Assembly: GCA_017480685.1 (NCBI GenBank)
Contig: JAFUSD010000155.1
Span: 1 to 32,562, forward strand
Origin: Bacteroidaceae bacterium
GTDB taxonomy: Bacteria > Bacteroidota > Bacteroidia > Bacteroidales > Bacteroidaceae
DNA length: 32,562 nt
Direction of reading: 5' to 3'
Shown here: positions 16,063-25,110 of the stretch, piece by piece
Numbering within the stretch: position 1 is the stretch's first letter
How the letters are laid out: each line of letters begins with the position of its first letter
The notes under the pieces: model-generated
What the model was told of the DNA's origin: nothing
What the model saw: the letters and a program-made list of their open reading frames with translations, nothing else
Database searches by the model: none
Program-made: the position numbers and the translations under genes

Positions 16063-16512
16063 ATGAAACGAATCACAACAATTCTGATGCTGGCATTTGC
16101 CATATGCCATGCCACATCGGTAGAAGCCAAGAGCCTGGTGCTCGTCATGAGCGACAGCACCCGTGTTTATTTCCTGTTGGACGACACACCTGTCATGAAA
16201 TTCAACGGAGGCAACATCACGGTCGACACCAAAACATATGCGTTCACCGACATCGTGCGTTTCTACATCTCGGCCACCGACGACCCCAGCGGCATTGAGC
16301 AGCTGATGGCCAAGGAGGAAGTGAAATGGGAAGGCGGCACACTGCTGTTGCAAGGGAAGAAAGACGTCGAGGTGTACGACATTAACGGCCGCAAGCAGGA
16401 AGTGAAAGTCACCACCACGGCCGACAACACCTTCGTCGACACCAACAGCCTGCCCAAAGGCACGTACGTAATGAAAAGCGGAAAGACATCGCTGAAGTTC
16501 ATGAAGAAATGA
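16063..16512 (+). CDS. Small exported protein with T9SS-like C-terminal domain
   Basis: This 149-residue protein has a clear signal peptide (MKRITTILMLAFAICHATSVEA, about 1-22), then a short beta-rich body (SLVLVMSDSTRVYFLLDD). Its C-terminal half (VEVYDINGRKQEV ... LPKGTYVMKSGKTSLKFMKK) looks like a type IX secretion sorting domain. The mature part outside that domain is only about 70 residues, and I know of no function for it. It is first in a probable operon: the GH26 mannanase begins 13 bases after its stop, so it may be a surface partner of that enzyme. That link rests on position alone. Confidence 0.75.
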   Translation: MKRITTILMLAFAICHATSVEAKSLVLVMSDSTRVYFLLDDTPVMKFNGGNITVDTKTYAFTDIVRFYISATDDPSGIEQLMAKEEVKWEGGTLLLQGKKDVEVYDINGRKQEVKVTTTADNTFVDTNSLPKGTYVMKSGKTSLKFMKK

Positions 16513-16525
16513 CACGCAGTCAAGG

Positions 16526-18094
16526 ATGCGCACACTGATTTATACGATACTGACGGCATGCTGCATGTGCATAAGCACAGCGGCAGATGCTATGCGACTG
16601 GAGGCCGAGGCAGCCAACCATAGCAACTGCACGGTGGTGGCCGATAGTAAGTATTCAGGTGGTAAGGCATTGGAACTGACTGAAAACAACGCACGCATCA
16701 ACTTCGCATACAACGCCACGGAGCGCGGCAAGTATGATATATATGTAGGACATGATGCACTGTATGGCGACAAAATCGTGAACGTGACAATCAACGGGAC
16801 CAACGGCACATTCACCGCCAAAGGCCGGAGCGAGACGAAAGTGGGCACATACTTCATGCAAGAAGGCAACAACACCATCACGGTAATCCCCAGCTGGACA
16901 TGGTTCCGTATCGACTACATCAGAATCGAACCCAGCGAAAACACCTTGAAGTTCGACATATCGCCATGCCCAGTCGACCCCGATGCAACCGAGGCCGCAC
17001 GCCTCATGTACGACTTCCTCTACACCAACTTCGGCAAGAAAACCATAAGCGGCATCATGACCGGCGACATGAGTGGAGTGACCGGCAGCGACGTGCGCCA
17101 GCATCCCGACATGAAAGCCGTCTACAACGCATCGGGCAAGTATCCCGCACTGGTGGGATTCGACTTCATGAACACCACGGGCAGGAGCGAAGACACACAA
17201 TGGAACAAGGAATATACCGACGCTGTGATGCGACTGGCACGCGACACCTACCGCCGCGGCGGACTGCCCAACTTCACATGGCACTGGCGCGACCCCAGCC
17301 GCAAGACCGAGGAGTTCTACACCGACCAAAGTCAGATGAAGATAACCGACGCAATGAATGCCGACGGTACATGGAACACATCGTCAACCCTGTATAAATA
17401 CATACTGAAAGACATAAACACCGTGGCCACATGCCTGCTCGCACTGCAAAAAGACGGCATCGCATGCACATTCCGTCCACTGCACGAAGCAAGCGGCGGA
17501 TGGTTCTGGTGGGGACGCGAGGGAGCCAAACCTTTCAAACAACTCTATAAACTCATCTACCATCAGATGGTGGAAGTGAGGGGTGTGCACAACGTGATAT
17601 GGATATGGAATGCAGGCGAGAACGATGCCGACTGGAATCCAGGCGACGAGTACTACGACGTAGTTTCGGCCGACATCTACAACTCCAACTTCGACTATCA
17701 AAGCAACTACATCACCTTCGACCAACTGAAGCGCCTCACGGGTGGCAAGAAAATCATAGCACTGTCGGAAAACGGACCTATCCCCGACATCGACCGCGAA
17801 GTGGAAGAAGAAGCCGTGTGGTCGTGGTGGATGCCATGGTATCAGACATGGAACGGACGATTTGTCGACAAGACCAGTCGCGAACAATGGCAGAAATGCA
17901 TGAACGACCCACGCATCATAACCCTCGAGAGCCAAGCCACCGGATGGGGGACAGCACAGGCAATAGCCCCGATACCAGCAAACAAGAACAAGGAACCGAG
18001 GATATACAGCATGAGCGGACATGTGCTTAGCGACAAAGAGCAAGCTACGGGACCATACATCGAAGACGGAATAAAACGAATACAATCAGAATAG
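16526..18094 (+). CDS. Secreted CBM35-GH26 beta-mannanase
   Basis: This 522-residue exported glycoside hydrolase should cut beta-1,4-mannan or glucomannan chains. Residues 1-22 are a signal peptide. Residues about 24-135 resemble a CBM35-type carbohydrate-binding module (MRLEAEAANHSNCTV ... WFRIDYIRIEP). The GH26 catalytic domain follows: FRPLHEASGGWFWWG carries the acid/base Glu321, and ALSENGPIPD carries the nucleophile Glu415; WHWRDP and VIWIWNAGENDADW are further family signatures. The tail (PRIYSMSGHVL ... GPYIEDGIKRIQ) looks like a degenerate sorting domain. The start at 16526 follows AAGGATG, 13 bases after the small secreted protein. Mannan-oligosaccharide uptake genes are absent here. 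Confidence 0.92.
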   Translation: MRTLIYTILTACCMCISTAADAMRLEAEAANHSNCTVVADSKYSGGKALELTENNARINFAYNATERGKYDIYVGHDALYGDKIVNVTINGTNGTFTAKGRSETKVGTYFMQEGNNTITVIPSWTWFRIDYIRIEPSENTLKFDISPCPVDPDATEAARLMYDFLYTNFGKKTISGIMTGDMSGVTGSDVRQHPDMKAVYNASGKYPALVGFDFMNTTGRSEDTQWNKEYTDAVMRLARDTYRRGGLPNFTWHWRDPSRKTEEFYTDQSQMKITDAMNADGTWNTSSTLYKYILKDINTVATCLLALQKDGIACTFRPLHEASGGWFWWGREGAKPFKQLYKLIYHQMVEVRGVHNVIWIWNAGENDADWNPGDEYYDVVSADIYNSNFDYQSNYITFDQLKRLTGGKKIIALSENGPIPDIDREVEEEAVWSWWMPWYQTWNGRFVDKTSREQWQKCMNDPRIITLESQATGWGTAQAIAPIPANKNKEPRIYSMSGHVLSDKEQATGPYIEDGIKRIQSE

Positions 18095-18130
18095 GACAAT
18101 CACCAGAAAATATAAGAAAGATATACAGAC

Positions 18131-19783
18131 ATGGCAAAGAACGTAGAATTCAAGTATGCCCCGATGTTCCAAGTGGGCGAAGACAAGACGGAATACCGTC
18201 TGCTGACAAAGGAAGGTGTGACCGTAAGCGAGTTTGAAGGTCACGAGATAGTAAAAGTATCGAAAGAAGCACTGACCCTGCTGGCCCAGCAGGCATTCCA
18301 CGACGTGGAGTTCATGCTTCGCCGCGAGCACAACCTGCAAGTGGCAAAGATACTGCGCGACCCCGAAGCATCGGAGAACGACAAATACGTGGCACTGCAG
18401 TTCCTGCGCAATGCCGAGACAGCAGCCAAAGGCATACTGCCGTTCTGCCAAGACACCGGCACCGCAATCATACACGGAGAGAAGGGACAGCAGGTGTGGA
18501 CAGGATTTGAAGACGAGGAAGCACTGAGCCGCGGAGTGTACAACACCTTCACAGGCGACAACCTGCGCTACTCGCAGAACGCACCGCTCAACATGTACGA
18601 CGAAGTGAACACCCGCTGCAACCTGCCGGCACAAATCGACATCGAAGCCACCGAGGGTGCTGAATACCAATTTGTGATGGTAGCCAAAGGAGGTGGCTCG
18701 GCCAACAAGACCTACTTCTACCCCATGACCAAAGCCACGATACAGAACGAAGGCACACTGCTCCCGTTCCTCGTCGAAGAGATGAAACACCTGGGCACAG
18801 CTGCATGTCCACCCTACCACATCGCATTCGTCATCGGCGGCACATCGGCCGAGAAAAACCTGCTAACCGTCAAGCTCGCATCAATCAAATACTACGACAA
18901 CCTGCCAACCACAGGCGACGAGACAGGACGCGCATTCCGCGACATCGACCTCGAGCAGAAACTGCTGAAAGAAGCATATAAGATAGGCCTCGGTGCACAA
19001 TTCGGCGGCAAATACCTGGCACACGACATACGAGTCATACGCCTGCCACGCCACGGAGCATCATGCCCGATAGGCATGGGAGTGAGCTGCTCGGCCGACC
19101 GCAACATCAAGGCAAAAATCAACCGCGACGGAATATGGATTGAAAAGATGGACGCCAACCCATCCGAACTCATACCAGAAGAACTCCGTCTGCCAGGCGA
19201 AGGAGGCAAGGGAATCGAGATAGACCTCAACCAAGGCATCGACGCAGTGCGCAAGGAACTCACCAAATACCCCGTATCGACACGCGTCAACCTCAAAGGA
19301 ACCATCATCGTGGCACGCGACATAGCACACGCAAAGTTGAAGGCACGACTCGATGCCGGCGAAGGAATGCCACAATACTTCAAAGACTACCCAGTGCTCT
19401 ATGCCGGACCTGCCAAGACACCAGAGGGCTACCCATGTGGCTCGATGGGACCAACCACAGCCAACCGCATGGACCCATACGTAGATGAATTCCAAGCCAA
19501 CGGAGCAAGCCTCGTGATGATAGCAAAGGGCAACCGCACACAACAAGTGACCGACGCATGCAAGCGCCATGGCGGATTCTACCTCGGAACCATCGGAGGC
19601 GTGGCTGCAGTGCTCTCGCAAAGCAGCATCAAGAGCATCGAATGCGTGGAATACCCAGAACTCGGAATGGAAGCAATATGGAAAATCGACGTCGAAGACT
19701 TCCCTGCATTCATACTCGTTGACGACAAAGGCAACGACTTCTTCAAACAACTGAAGCCATGCCAAGGATGCACAATCTTGTAA
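18131..19783 (+). CDS. Class I fumarate hydratase (iron-sulfur)
   Basis: This 550-residue oxygen-sensitive [4Fe-4S] enzyme interconverts fumarate and malate, the step before fumarate reduction in succinate-producing anaerobes. Length and sequence match FumA/FumB throughout. Cluster ligands are predicted at C106 (PFCQDTGT), C226 (GTAACPPYH) and C320 ([10 protein letters not shown]), which correspond to the E. coli FumA ligands. The N-terminal alpha domain and the C-terminal beta domain (from about residue 370, [11 protein letters not shown]) are both complete. It starts 36 bases after the GH26 stop with no clear promoter between, although its metabolic role is unrelated. Hairpins lie downstream. 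Confidence 0.96.
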   Translation: MAKNVEFKYAPMFQVGEDKTEYRLLTKEGVTVSEFEGHEIVKVSKEALTLLAQQAFHDVEFMLRREHNLQVAKILRDPEASENDKYVALQFLRNAETAAKGILPFCQDTGTAIIHGEKGQQVWTGFEDEEALSRGVYNTFTGDNLRYSQNAPLNMYDEVNTRCNLPAQIDIEATEGAEYQFVMVAKGGGSANKTYFYPMTKATIQNEGTLLPFLVEEMKHLGTAACPPYHIAFVIGGTSAEKNLLTVKLASIKYYDNLPTTGDETGRAFRDIDLEQKLLKEAYKIGLGAQFGGKYLAHDIRVIRLPRHGASCPIGMGVSCSADRNIKAKINRDGIWIEKMDANPSELIPEELRLPGEGGKGIEIDLNQGIDAVRKELTKYPVSTRVNLKGTIIVARDIAHAKLKARLDAGEGMPQYFKDYPVLYAGPAKTPEGYPCGSMGPTTANRMDPYVDEFQANGASLVMIAKGNRTQQVTDACKRHGGFYLGTIGGVAAVLSQSSIKSIECVEYPELGMEAIWKIDVEDFPAFILVDDKGNDFFKQLKPCQGCTIL

Positions 19784-19816
19784 ATAACAAAAAAAAAACG
19801 GAAAGGAAGTTAACAG

Positions 19817-19892
19817 GAAGTTAAAGGGACAATACTTACCCTCAGTAACATTTGTCCTTTTAACTTCATGAGCGAAGCGATAACTTCGTTTT
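19817..19892 (+). terminator. Double hairpin between fumarase and frr
   Basis: GAAGTTAAAGGGACAA (19817-19832) pairs with TTGTCCTTTTAACTTC (19852-19867), 16 bp with one G-U pair. A second small stem, CGAAG (19873-19877) with CTTCG (19884-19888), runs into TTTT. It probably ends the fumarase transcript. No TAnnTTTG box is obvious before frr, so partial read-through is possible. Confidence 0.55.
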
Positions 19893-19934
19893 AACTCCCC
19901 TTCTATTCCCTTCATCATAAAACCCTAAAATAGA

Positions 19935-20498
19935 ATGAACGAAGAAGTAAAGCAATACCTCAGCGCTGCCGAAGAAGACATGGAGATGGCAGCCATGAAC
20001 CTCGAAGAGAAACTGAGCCGCATCCGAGCCGGACGCGCCAACGTACACATCCTCGACGGCATCCGCGTCGATTCATACGGAGCCATGATGCCACTGTCGA
20101 ACGTAGCAAACCTCTCAACACCCGATGCACGCTCAATAGTCATCAAACCCTGGGACCGCAGCATGTTGAAGGTCATAGAGAAGGCCATCATCGACTCGCC
20201 TGTAGGCATCATGCCCGAGAACAACGGCGAGCAGATACGTCTAGGCATACCCGTACTGACCGAAGAGCGCCGTAAAGAACTCTCGAAACAATGTTCCACA
20301 CTGGCCGAGCAAGCCAAGGTGAGTGTGCGCAATGCACGCCGCGATGCAATCGAGAAACTGAAGAAGAGCGTGAAGAACGGAGTGCCCGAAGACGTAGAGA
20401 AAGACGCCGAGGAGCAATGCCAGAAGATACACGACAAGTACATCAAGAAACTGGAAGCCATGCTCGACGAGAAGAACAAGGAAATCATGACAGTATGA
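19935..20498 (+). CDS. frr: Ribosome recycling factor
   Basis: This 187-residue cytoplasmic factor acts with EF-G to split the post-termination ribosome. The sequence is typical across its length: the helix-bundle segment [15 protein letters not shown], the hinge domain with [14 protein letters not shown] and [19 protein letters not shown], and the C-terminal helices with [28 protein letters not shown]. Length is normal. Its stop codon overlaps the start of rsgA (TGATG), so the two ribosome-function genes are probably translationally coupled. Confidence 0.97.
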   Translation: MNEEVKQYLSAAEEDMEMAAMNLEEKLSRIRAGRANVHILDGIRVDSYGAMMPLSNVANLSTPDARSIVIKPWDRSMLKVIEKAIIDSPVGIMPENNGEQIRLGIPVLTEERRKELSKQCSTLAEQAKVSVRNARRDAIEKLKKSVKNGVPEDVEKDAEEQCQKIHDKYIKKLEAMLDEKNKEIMTV

Positions 20499-21433
20499 TG
20501 CATGGCATCGTAATAAAAAACACAGGCAGCTGGTACACCGTCAAGACCGACGATGGCCAATTGGTGGATTGCAAGGTGAAAGGCACCTTTCGCCTTAAAG
20601 GCATTCGCTCAACCAATCCTGTCGTCATCGGCGACCTTGTAAGCATACTGCCGGGAACCGACAACACTGCGCTCATCGACTCAATCGATGAGCGCAAGAA
20701 CTATATAGTGCGCAAATCGATAAACCTGTCGAAACAATCACACATCCTGGCAGCAAACCTCGACCAGTGCTTCCTGATAGTGACCATCGCACATCCAACC
20801 ACATCGACCACTTTCATTGACCGCTTCCTCGCTACGGCCGAAGCATACAGCGTGCCAGTCGTAATCATTTTTAACAAGACAGACACCTACAATGACGATG
20901 ACCGCGAACTGATGGAGGGCATGACCACACTCTACGAAACGGTGGGATACCAATGCCTCAGCATCTCGGCACTAACCGGCGAAAGCATGGAAAAAGCAAA
21001 AGAGATGTTAGAAGGAAAGGTCACACTACTGTCGGGCAACAGCGGAGTCGGAAAATCAACATTCATCAACCAAATCATACCCAACCTCAACCTACGAACC
21101 GCCGACATAAGCGATGCATACGACACAGGACGGCATACAACCACATTCTCCGAAATGTATGAACTCCCTGCGCCCAACTCATACATAATCGACACACCAG
21201 GCATCAAGGGATTTGGAACCATCGACATGGAACGTGAGGAAGTAGGGCATTATTTCAAAGAGATATTCCGCTTCTCAGCCGACTGCCGTTTCAACAACTG
21301 CACACACACACACGAACCCGGATGCGCAGTAATAGCCGCACTCAACCGCCACGACATAAGCCAAAGCCGATACAACTCATACCTCTCCATACTCGAAGAC
21401 AAGACAGAAGACAAGTATCGGAAACCTTTCTGA
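20498..21433 (+). CDS. rsgA: Ribosome small subunit-dependent GTPase A
   Basis: This 311-residue GTPase assists late 30S subunit maturation. It has an N-terminal OB fold ([16 protein letters not shown]), a circularly permuted GTPase domain with NKTD (G4) before the P-loop GNSGVGKST (180-188), then DTPGIKGFG (G3). The C-terminal zinc knuckle reads [14 protein letters not shown]. The frame is open further upstream inside frr, but similarity begins at MHGIVIK. The ATG at 20498 (or 20495) overlaps the frr stop, so it was chosen. A bidirectional terminator lies downstream. Confidence 0.95.
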   Translation: MHGIVIKNTGSWYTVKTDDGQLVDCKVKGTFRLKGIRSTNPVVIGDLVSILPGTDNTALIDSIDERKNYIVRKSINLSKQSHILAANLDQCFLIVTIAHPTTSTTFIDRFLATAEAYSVPVVIIFNKTDTYNDDDRELMEGMTTLYETVGYQCLSISALTGESMEKAKEMLEGKVTLLSGNSGVGKSTFINQIIPNLNLRTADISDAYDTGRHTTTFSEMYELPAPNSYIIDTPGIKGFGTIDMEREEVGHYFKEIFRFSADCRFNNCTHTHEPGCAVIAALNRHDISQSRYNSYLSILEDKTEDKYRKPF

Positions 21434-21440
21434 CATAAAA

Positions 21441-21474
21441 ACAAAAGGCAAAGGAAAACAAAAGGCAAAGGAAA
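21441..21474 (+). repeat. Tandem duplication of a 17-bp purine-rich unit
   Basis: ACAAAAGGCAAAGGAAA occurs twice in direct succession just after the rsgA stop. It is likely replication slippage; no function is visible. Confidence 0.75.
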
Positions 21475-21499
21475 ACAGAAGCGAGAAGACAAAGAAAAA

Positions 21500-21536
21500 C
21501 GAAATGCAAGAACCGACAATGGATTCTTGCATTTCG
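21500..21536 (+). terminator. Bidirectional terminator between convergent rsgA and the HIT gene
   Basis: CGAAATGCAAGAA (21500-21512) pairs perfectly with TTCTTGCATTTCG (21524-21536), 13 bp with an 11-base loop. It is flanked by A-rich sequence on the left and CTTTG on the right. It lies between genes that converge, so it can serve both. Confidence 0.85.
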
Positions 21537-21571
21537 CTTTGTATGTCACATCATCTACGAATTTCCGGAAA

Positions 21572-21970
21572 CTACTTCATGAATTCGCGGTAGATTGCAT
21601 CGGCTGTTGCCTGCATCTCTTCTGCCGTAAGCTGCAACTTAGGATTACTAAAATTCATGTCGCGCTCCGACTGCATCGGAATGAGATGGATATGTGCATG
21701 AGGCACTTCAAGTCCCAGCACTGCCTCACCTACCTTAACACATGGGAATGCAGCCTTGATAGCTTGAGCCACATGCTTGGCAAACTGCTGGAATCGACCA
21801 ATCTCATCATCGTCCATATCAAAGATATAATCAACTTCACGGCGAGGAATACATAGTGTATGCCCCTTCACCAATGGGTTAATATCAAGAAAAGCATAAA
21901 ACTCATCGGTTTCCGCACACTTGTAGCTTGGTATCTCACCCTGAGCTATACGTGAAAATATGGTTGCCAT
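21572..21970 (-). CDS. HIT-family (histidine triad) nucleotide hydrolase
   Basis: This 132-residue cytoplasmic protein carries the histidine triad PHAHIHLIP near its middle, which is the HxHxHxx active site for hydrolysis of nucleoside phosphoramidates or related nucleotides. The N-terminus (TIFSRIAQGEIPSYKCAET) and LVKGHTLCIPRREVDYIFD are standard for the Hint-like branch. It follows greA by 41 bases in the same direction and probably shares its transcript. The precise substrate is unknown. Confidence 0.93.
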   Translation of the reverse strand: MATIFSRIAQGEIPSYKCAETDEFYAFLDINPLVKGHTLCIPRREVDYIFDMDDDEIGRFQQFAKHVAQAIKAAFPCVKVGEAVLGLEVPHAHIHLIPMQSERDMNFSNPKLQLTAEEMQATADAIYREFMK

Positions 21971-22011
21971 AACTGAATTGTTGATGTTAAAACTGTTTGA
22001 TTATATCCTTA

Positions 22012-22476
22012 TTACACTGATATATTTGTAATCTCAAGTTCGATGACACCCTGAGGAATCTTGATTGATGCAATATCACCGACTTTCTTACCGAGCAGCC
22101 CCTGTGCAATAGGTGTGGCTACTGATATCTTGTTTTCGCGCAGGTTGGCTTCGCTTTCGCTCACGATGGTATAGGTCATGACCATGCCGGTCTTGACGTT
22201 TTTCATCTCTACGCGCGAGAGTATCTGCACACTATCGGTCTGCACTTTCGACGTGTCGATAATCTTTGCATCGGCCAAGATGGCTTTGAGCTCGGCAATC
22301 TTGGTCTCGAGTTTGCCTTGTGCTTCCTTGGCTGCGTCGTATTCTGCGTTTTCGCTGAGGTCTCCCTTTTCGCGTGCTTCCTGGATTTGGCGTATGACCT
22401 CTGGGCGTTCTACTTCTTCAAGTTGTTTTATTTGGGCTCGAATTTTCTCGTAGCCGTCGATTGACATGTATGCCAT
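22012..22476 (-). CDS. greA: Transcription elongation factor GreA
   Basis: This 154-residue factor enters the RNA polymerase secondary channel and stimulates cleavage of backtracked RNA. The N-terminal coiled coil carries the acidic tip GDLSENAEYDAAKEAQ, with D39 and E42 in the catalytic positions. The C-terminal FKBP-like domain (GMVMTYTIVSESEANLRENKISVATPIAQGLLGKKVGD) is complete. It is the first gene of a two-gene minus-strand unit with the HIT protein, with its own promoter and a leader of about 115 bases. Confidence 0.96.
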   Translation of the reverse strand: MAYMSIDGYEKIRAQIKQLEEVERPEVIRQIQEAREKGDLSENAEYDAAKEAQGKLETKIAELKAILADAKIIDTSKVQTDSVQILSRVEMKNVKTGMVMTYTIVSESEANLRENKISVATPIAQGLLGKKVGDIASIKIPQGVIELEITNISV

Positions 22477-22509
22477 ATTGTTTTAGTTTATTTAATATAT
22501 AATATATAC

Positions 22510-22606
22510 AGCCATCCGTATGGCTAATCAATAAGAATCCCGACACCCTTCCTGTGTGTGTGGAGTGTCGGAACTCTTTTTACCTTTATTTGCGCCTGCA
22601 AAGTTA
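22510..22606 (-). promoter_or_regulatory. greA promoter and leader with two hairpins
   Basis: On the minus strand the -7 box TAACTTTG is the complement of 22599-22606. The leader then contains CCGACAC/GTGTCGG (22540-22546 with 22565-22571) and AGCCAT/ATGGCT (22510-22525). The first stem is followed by TTTTT on the plus strand, so it could also stop plus-strand transcripts. Confidence 0.6.
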
Positions 22607-22673
22607 CGAAATAAAAATGAATAAGGGGTTATAAAATGGTGAAAAAATGGGGGTATGACGCAAAAAATGCTGT

Positions 22674-24980
22674 TTATTCTTTTACCACGAGGAACTTTGT
22701 GGCAACTCCGCTGTGGCCTTCGCTATCGGTGGCAAGCACGTAGTATATGCCTGACGCAACTCGTTGTCCGTTGGATGTGGTGCAGTTCCAGGTGTATTGT
22801 CCGCCGGTTGATGTGCCTTGATGCACGAGGTGTCCGGCTGCATTGACTATCTTCACGTGGGTTCCCGACATAAGTCCTTTGATGATGACGTGCCCTCTGT
22901 ATTCGGGGCGTACGGGGTTGGGGTATACCTTCACGAGGTCTTTGTCGAAACGTTCCTCGGGGTCGGTTGCATTGCCCATATACGACACGAGGCCTGCTGC
23001 CGTTGCAAAATACACTTCGCCCGTTGAACCGTTGATGTCTACATCGTAAATGTAGTTTGATATGAGGGGCGAGTTTTCGGTGGTGAAGTGCTGGAGCACT
23101 TCGCTTCCATCGTCATTGGTGAGGTATACTCCGTTTCCAAATGTGCCAAACCACTTGCGATTGCCTCCATCTACTGCCATACACCTCACATCAATCTCGC
23201 CAAGCAGGTAGTCGGCATAGTTGGTACCGTCGTTGCGTGGTACTTTGGGTTGGGTGAATGTGAAGTCGGCATTGAAGAAGTTCTGAGGACTATAGGTGAC
23301 AAACGTACCCCAGTTGCTGCCAATCCATATAGCTCCGGTGAGGTCTTCGCGTATGAAGTTGAGGTAGTTTATTTCGTATGTAGTTCCATCTTGATTGGTT
23401 ATTACGTTCATGAATCGCTGGCGGTCGTCGGAGCGTTGGTTGAGTGTGCCATTGGTATCGAGCACAAACACTCCGCCACTGTTGTTTGATGCTGATATAT
23501 GACTTGTAATCCATGCCCATCCGCGCTGGTCGAACATGATATCGTTGACGCCCGGATGACGTGCTATTTCTTCCAGGTAGTAACCTACCCAGGTGCCGTC
23601 ATGCCGACGAATCCGAACTATCGTGTCGGTTAAGGTATTCGTCATCCACAGGTTCTTGCTGCCGTCGTACTCCAGAGCTGCCACTCTTATATAGTAGCCT
23701 GCATCTTCGCTTTTTGGCAATATGGATTTGAGGGGAGAGTTGGTGTGGTCGAGGTGCAGGGTGTATTTGTAGTCGTTATACTCCACCAGACCTATTGCAG
23801 CACCTACTATATGATGCTGACTGTCGTCGGGGTCTTGCACAATGGCAAGTGCGTTTTTGAAGAAACCGTCGCCCACTTCTTCACGCAGTTTTTCTTCTTC
23901 GAAGTTGGTCCACACACCATTCTCATACTGCATGACAGTGTAGGTACGATTAATCTCGGGCAATTCGCGTGTACCGCCCACGGCCAGCAGGCGGCCGTCG
24001 TATATTTTCATGGAATAGAAGTAGTTGCGGATGGGGCTGTTGGGGATGATTGAAGAGACGGTGGGTGTGAAGCCGTCGGTGGTGTCGAAGGTGTAGCCTT
24101 TCAGGCCTTCAGTGCCGCATGCAGCCCAGTAGGTGTTGCCTTGTTTGCATAGGCCGACGATGCCTGGATTTGGGTAGCGGTTGATGTTGCGGGAAGCATC
24201 GAGGGTGACTATCTCGTCGGCTCCGAAGCAGAAGAGCAGTCCGTCGATAAGGCTGAAGGTGGTGAAACGGGCGCTGTCGACATATCCTACGGTCATTTTC
24301 TCTTTGTCGGATATGTAGCGCAGCTGTAACCATGTGGGAATGATGACGTAGGTGCCGTCGACATTGAATATCTTCTGGAATGGTGTCGTAGTCTTGCATA
24401 TCCAGTTGCTGGCATCGAGCAGGTTGTCGCCCAAGCGTCCGGTATAGAATCCATCAGGCGTAGCAGCTATGATGGTGCCGTCGTCGATGATGATGGATGT
24501 GACGATGTGACCAAAGCTATAGGTGTTGGATATCACGCGCCGGCGGGTGTCGAGCACCACGATGCCCGAGTTGGTGGATATGTAGACATCGCTGCCCGAG
24601 ACGTATGTGCTGTTGAGAGTCTTGTCGGTGAGTGCCGACTCTTTCAGGTCGGGCATATTGTAGACCTCGCCATCGGCATTCATAAGGTCGATGTTGCCTG
24701 TGGTGTAGATGACTACGAGACTGTGGGTGGATGGCACGGCAACTATGTCGTAGATGCCGTTATCGCTCAGCGGATACACCTTGTCGTAGGTCTCGACCTG
24801 TGTGTCGGAGGGGTTGTAGCTGTAGAGTCCTCCGTCGGACAGTACGTAGATTGTCGACTCAAACACCACGGTCTTGGTTGCATTGTGGTAGGCATTATAT
24901 ATTTTCCAATCGCCGTATGCAGCGTGTGTCGGCACCGAGGCGATATATAGGATAGCTGCTGCGATAACTGTTCTTAACAT
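22674..24980 (-). CDS. porZ: Probable PorZ: beta-propeller surface protein of the type IX secretion system
   Basis: This 768-residue protein has an export signal (MLRTVIAAAILYIASVPTHA), two stretches of propeller-like repeats (for example GLYSYNPSDTQVETYDKV, WMTNTLTDTIVRI, AIWIGSNWGTFV, GNRKWFGTFGNGVYLTNDDG) of the two-component-regulator propeller type, and a T9SS C-terminal domain from about residue 681 (VKVYPNPV ... GQRVASGIYYVLATDSEG). Length and domain order match PorZ of Porphyromonas gingivalis (about 776 residues), which works with PorU in attaching T9SS cargo to lipopolysaccharide. Other propeller proteins with such tails exist, so the name is probable rather than certain. It lies 130 bases after the yitT-rdgB fusion, probably in the leuS transcript. 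Confidence 0.7.
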   Translation of the reverse strand: MLRTVIAAAILYIASVPTHAAYGDWKIYNAYHNATKTVVFESTIYVLSDGGLYSYNPSDTQVETYDKVYPLSDNGIYDIVAVPSTHSLVVIYTTGNIDLMNADGEVYNMPDLKESALTDKTLNSTYVSGSDVYISTNSGIVVLDTRRRVISNTYSFGHIVTSIIIDDGTIIAATPDGFYTGRLGDNLLDASNWICKTTTPFQKIFNVDGTYVIIPTWLQLRYISDKEKMTVGYVDSARFTTFSLIDGLLFCFGADEIVTLDASRNINRYPNPGIVGLCKQGNTYWAACGTEGLKGYTFDTTDGFTPTVSSIIPNSPIRNYFYSMKIYDGRLLAVGGTRELPEINRTYTVMQYENGVWTNFEEEKLREEVGDGFFKNALAIVQDPDDSQHHIVGAAIGLVEYNDYKYTLHLDHTNSPLKSILPKSEDAGYYIRVAALEYDGSKNLWMTNTLTDTIVRIRRHDGTWVGYYLEEIARHPGVNDIMFDQRGWAWITSHISASNNSGGVFVLDTNGTLNQRSDDRQRFMNVITNQDGTTYEINYLNFIREDLTGAIWIGSNWGTFVTYSPQNFFNADFTFTQPKVPRNDGTNYADYLLGEIDVRCMAVDGGNRKWFGTFGNGVYLTNDDGSEVLQHFTTENSPLISNYIYDVDINGSTGEVYFATAAGLVSYMGNATDPEERFDKDLVKVYPNPVRPEYRGHVIIKGLMSGTHVKIVNAAGHLVHQGTSTGGQYTWNCTTSNGQRVASGIYYVLATDSEGHSGVATKFLVVKE

Positions 24981-25004
24981 AGTGTCGGTGGGTTGTTACA
25001 GATT

Positions 25005-25094
25005 GATTTATGATTTACGATTTACCATTTACCATTTCCTTTCCGGTTCGTGCCTCCACCCCTTTTGTGAAGTAATGAGGGGTTAGGGGAGGTT
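25005..25094 (+). repeat. ATTTACG heptamer run followed by a CCCCTCC-family inverted repeat
   Basis: The spacer between porZ and the yitT-rdgB fusion reads GATTTATGATTTACGATTTA then CCATTTACCATTT. It is followed by CCTCCACCCCTTTT pairing imperfectly with GAGGGGTTAGGGGAGG. The same pairing of two repeat families occurs at 31.64-31.88 kb. Confidence 0.65.
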
Positions 25095-25110
25095 TTACCA
25101 TTTGCCTGCG

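Noticed and set aside
22537..22581. Terminator for probable porZ
   Set aside because: The T-tract is on the plus-strand side, whereas porZ is on the minus strand; the stem lies in the greA leader instead.
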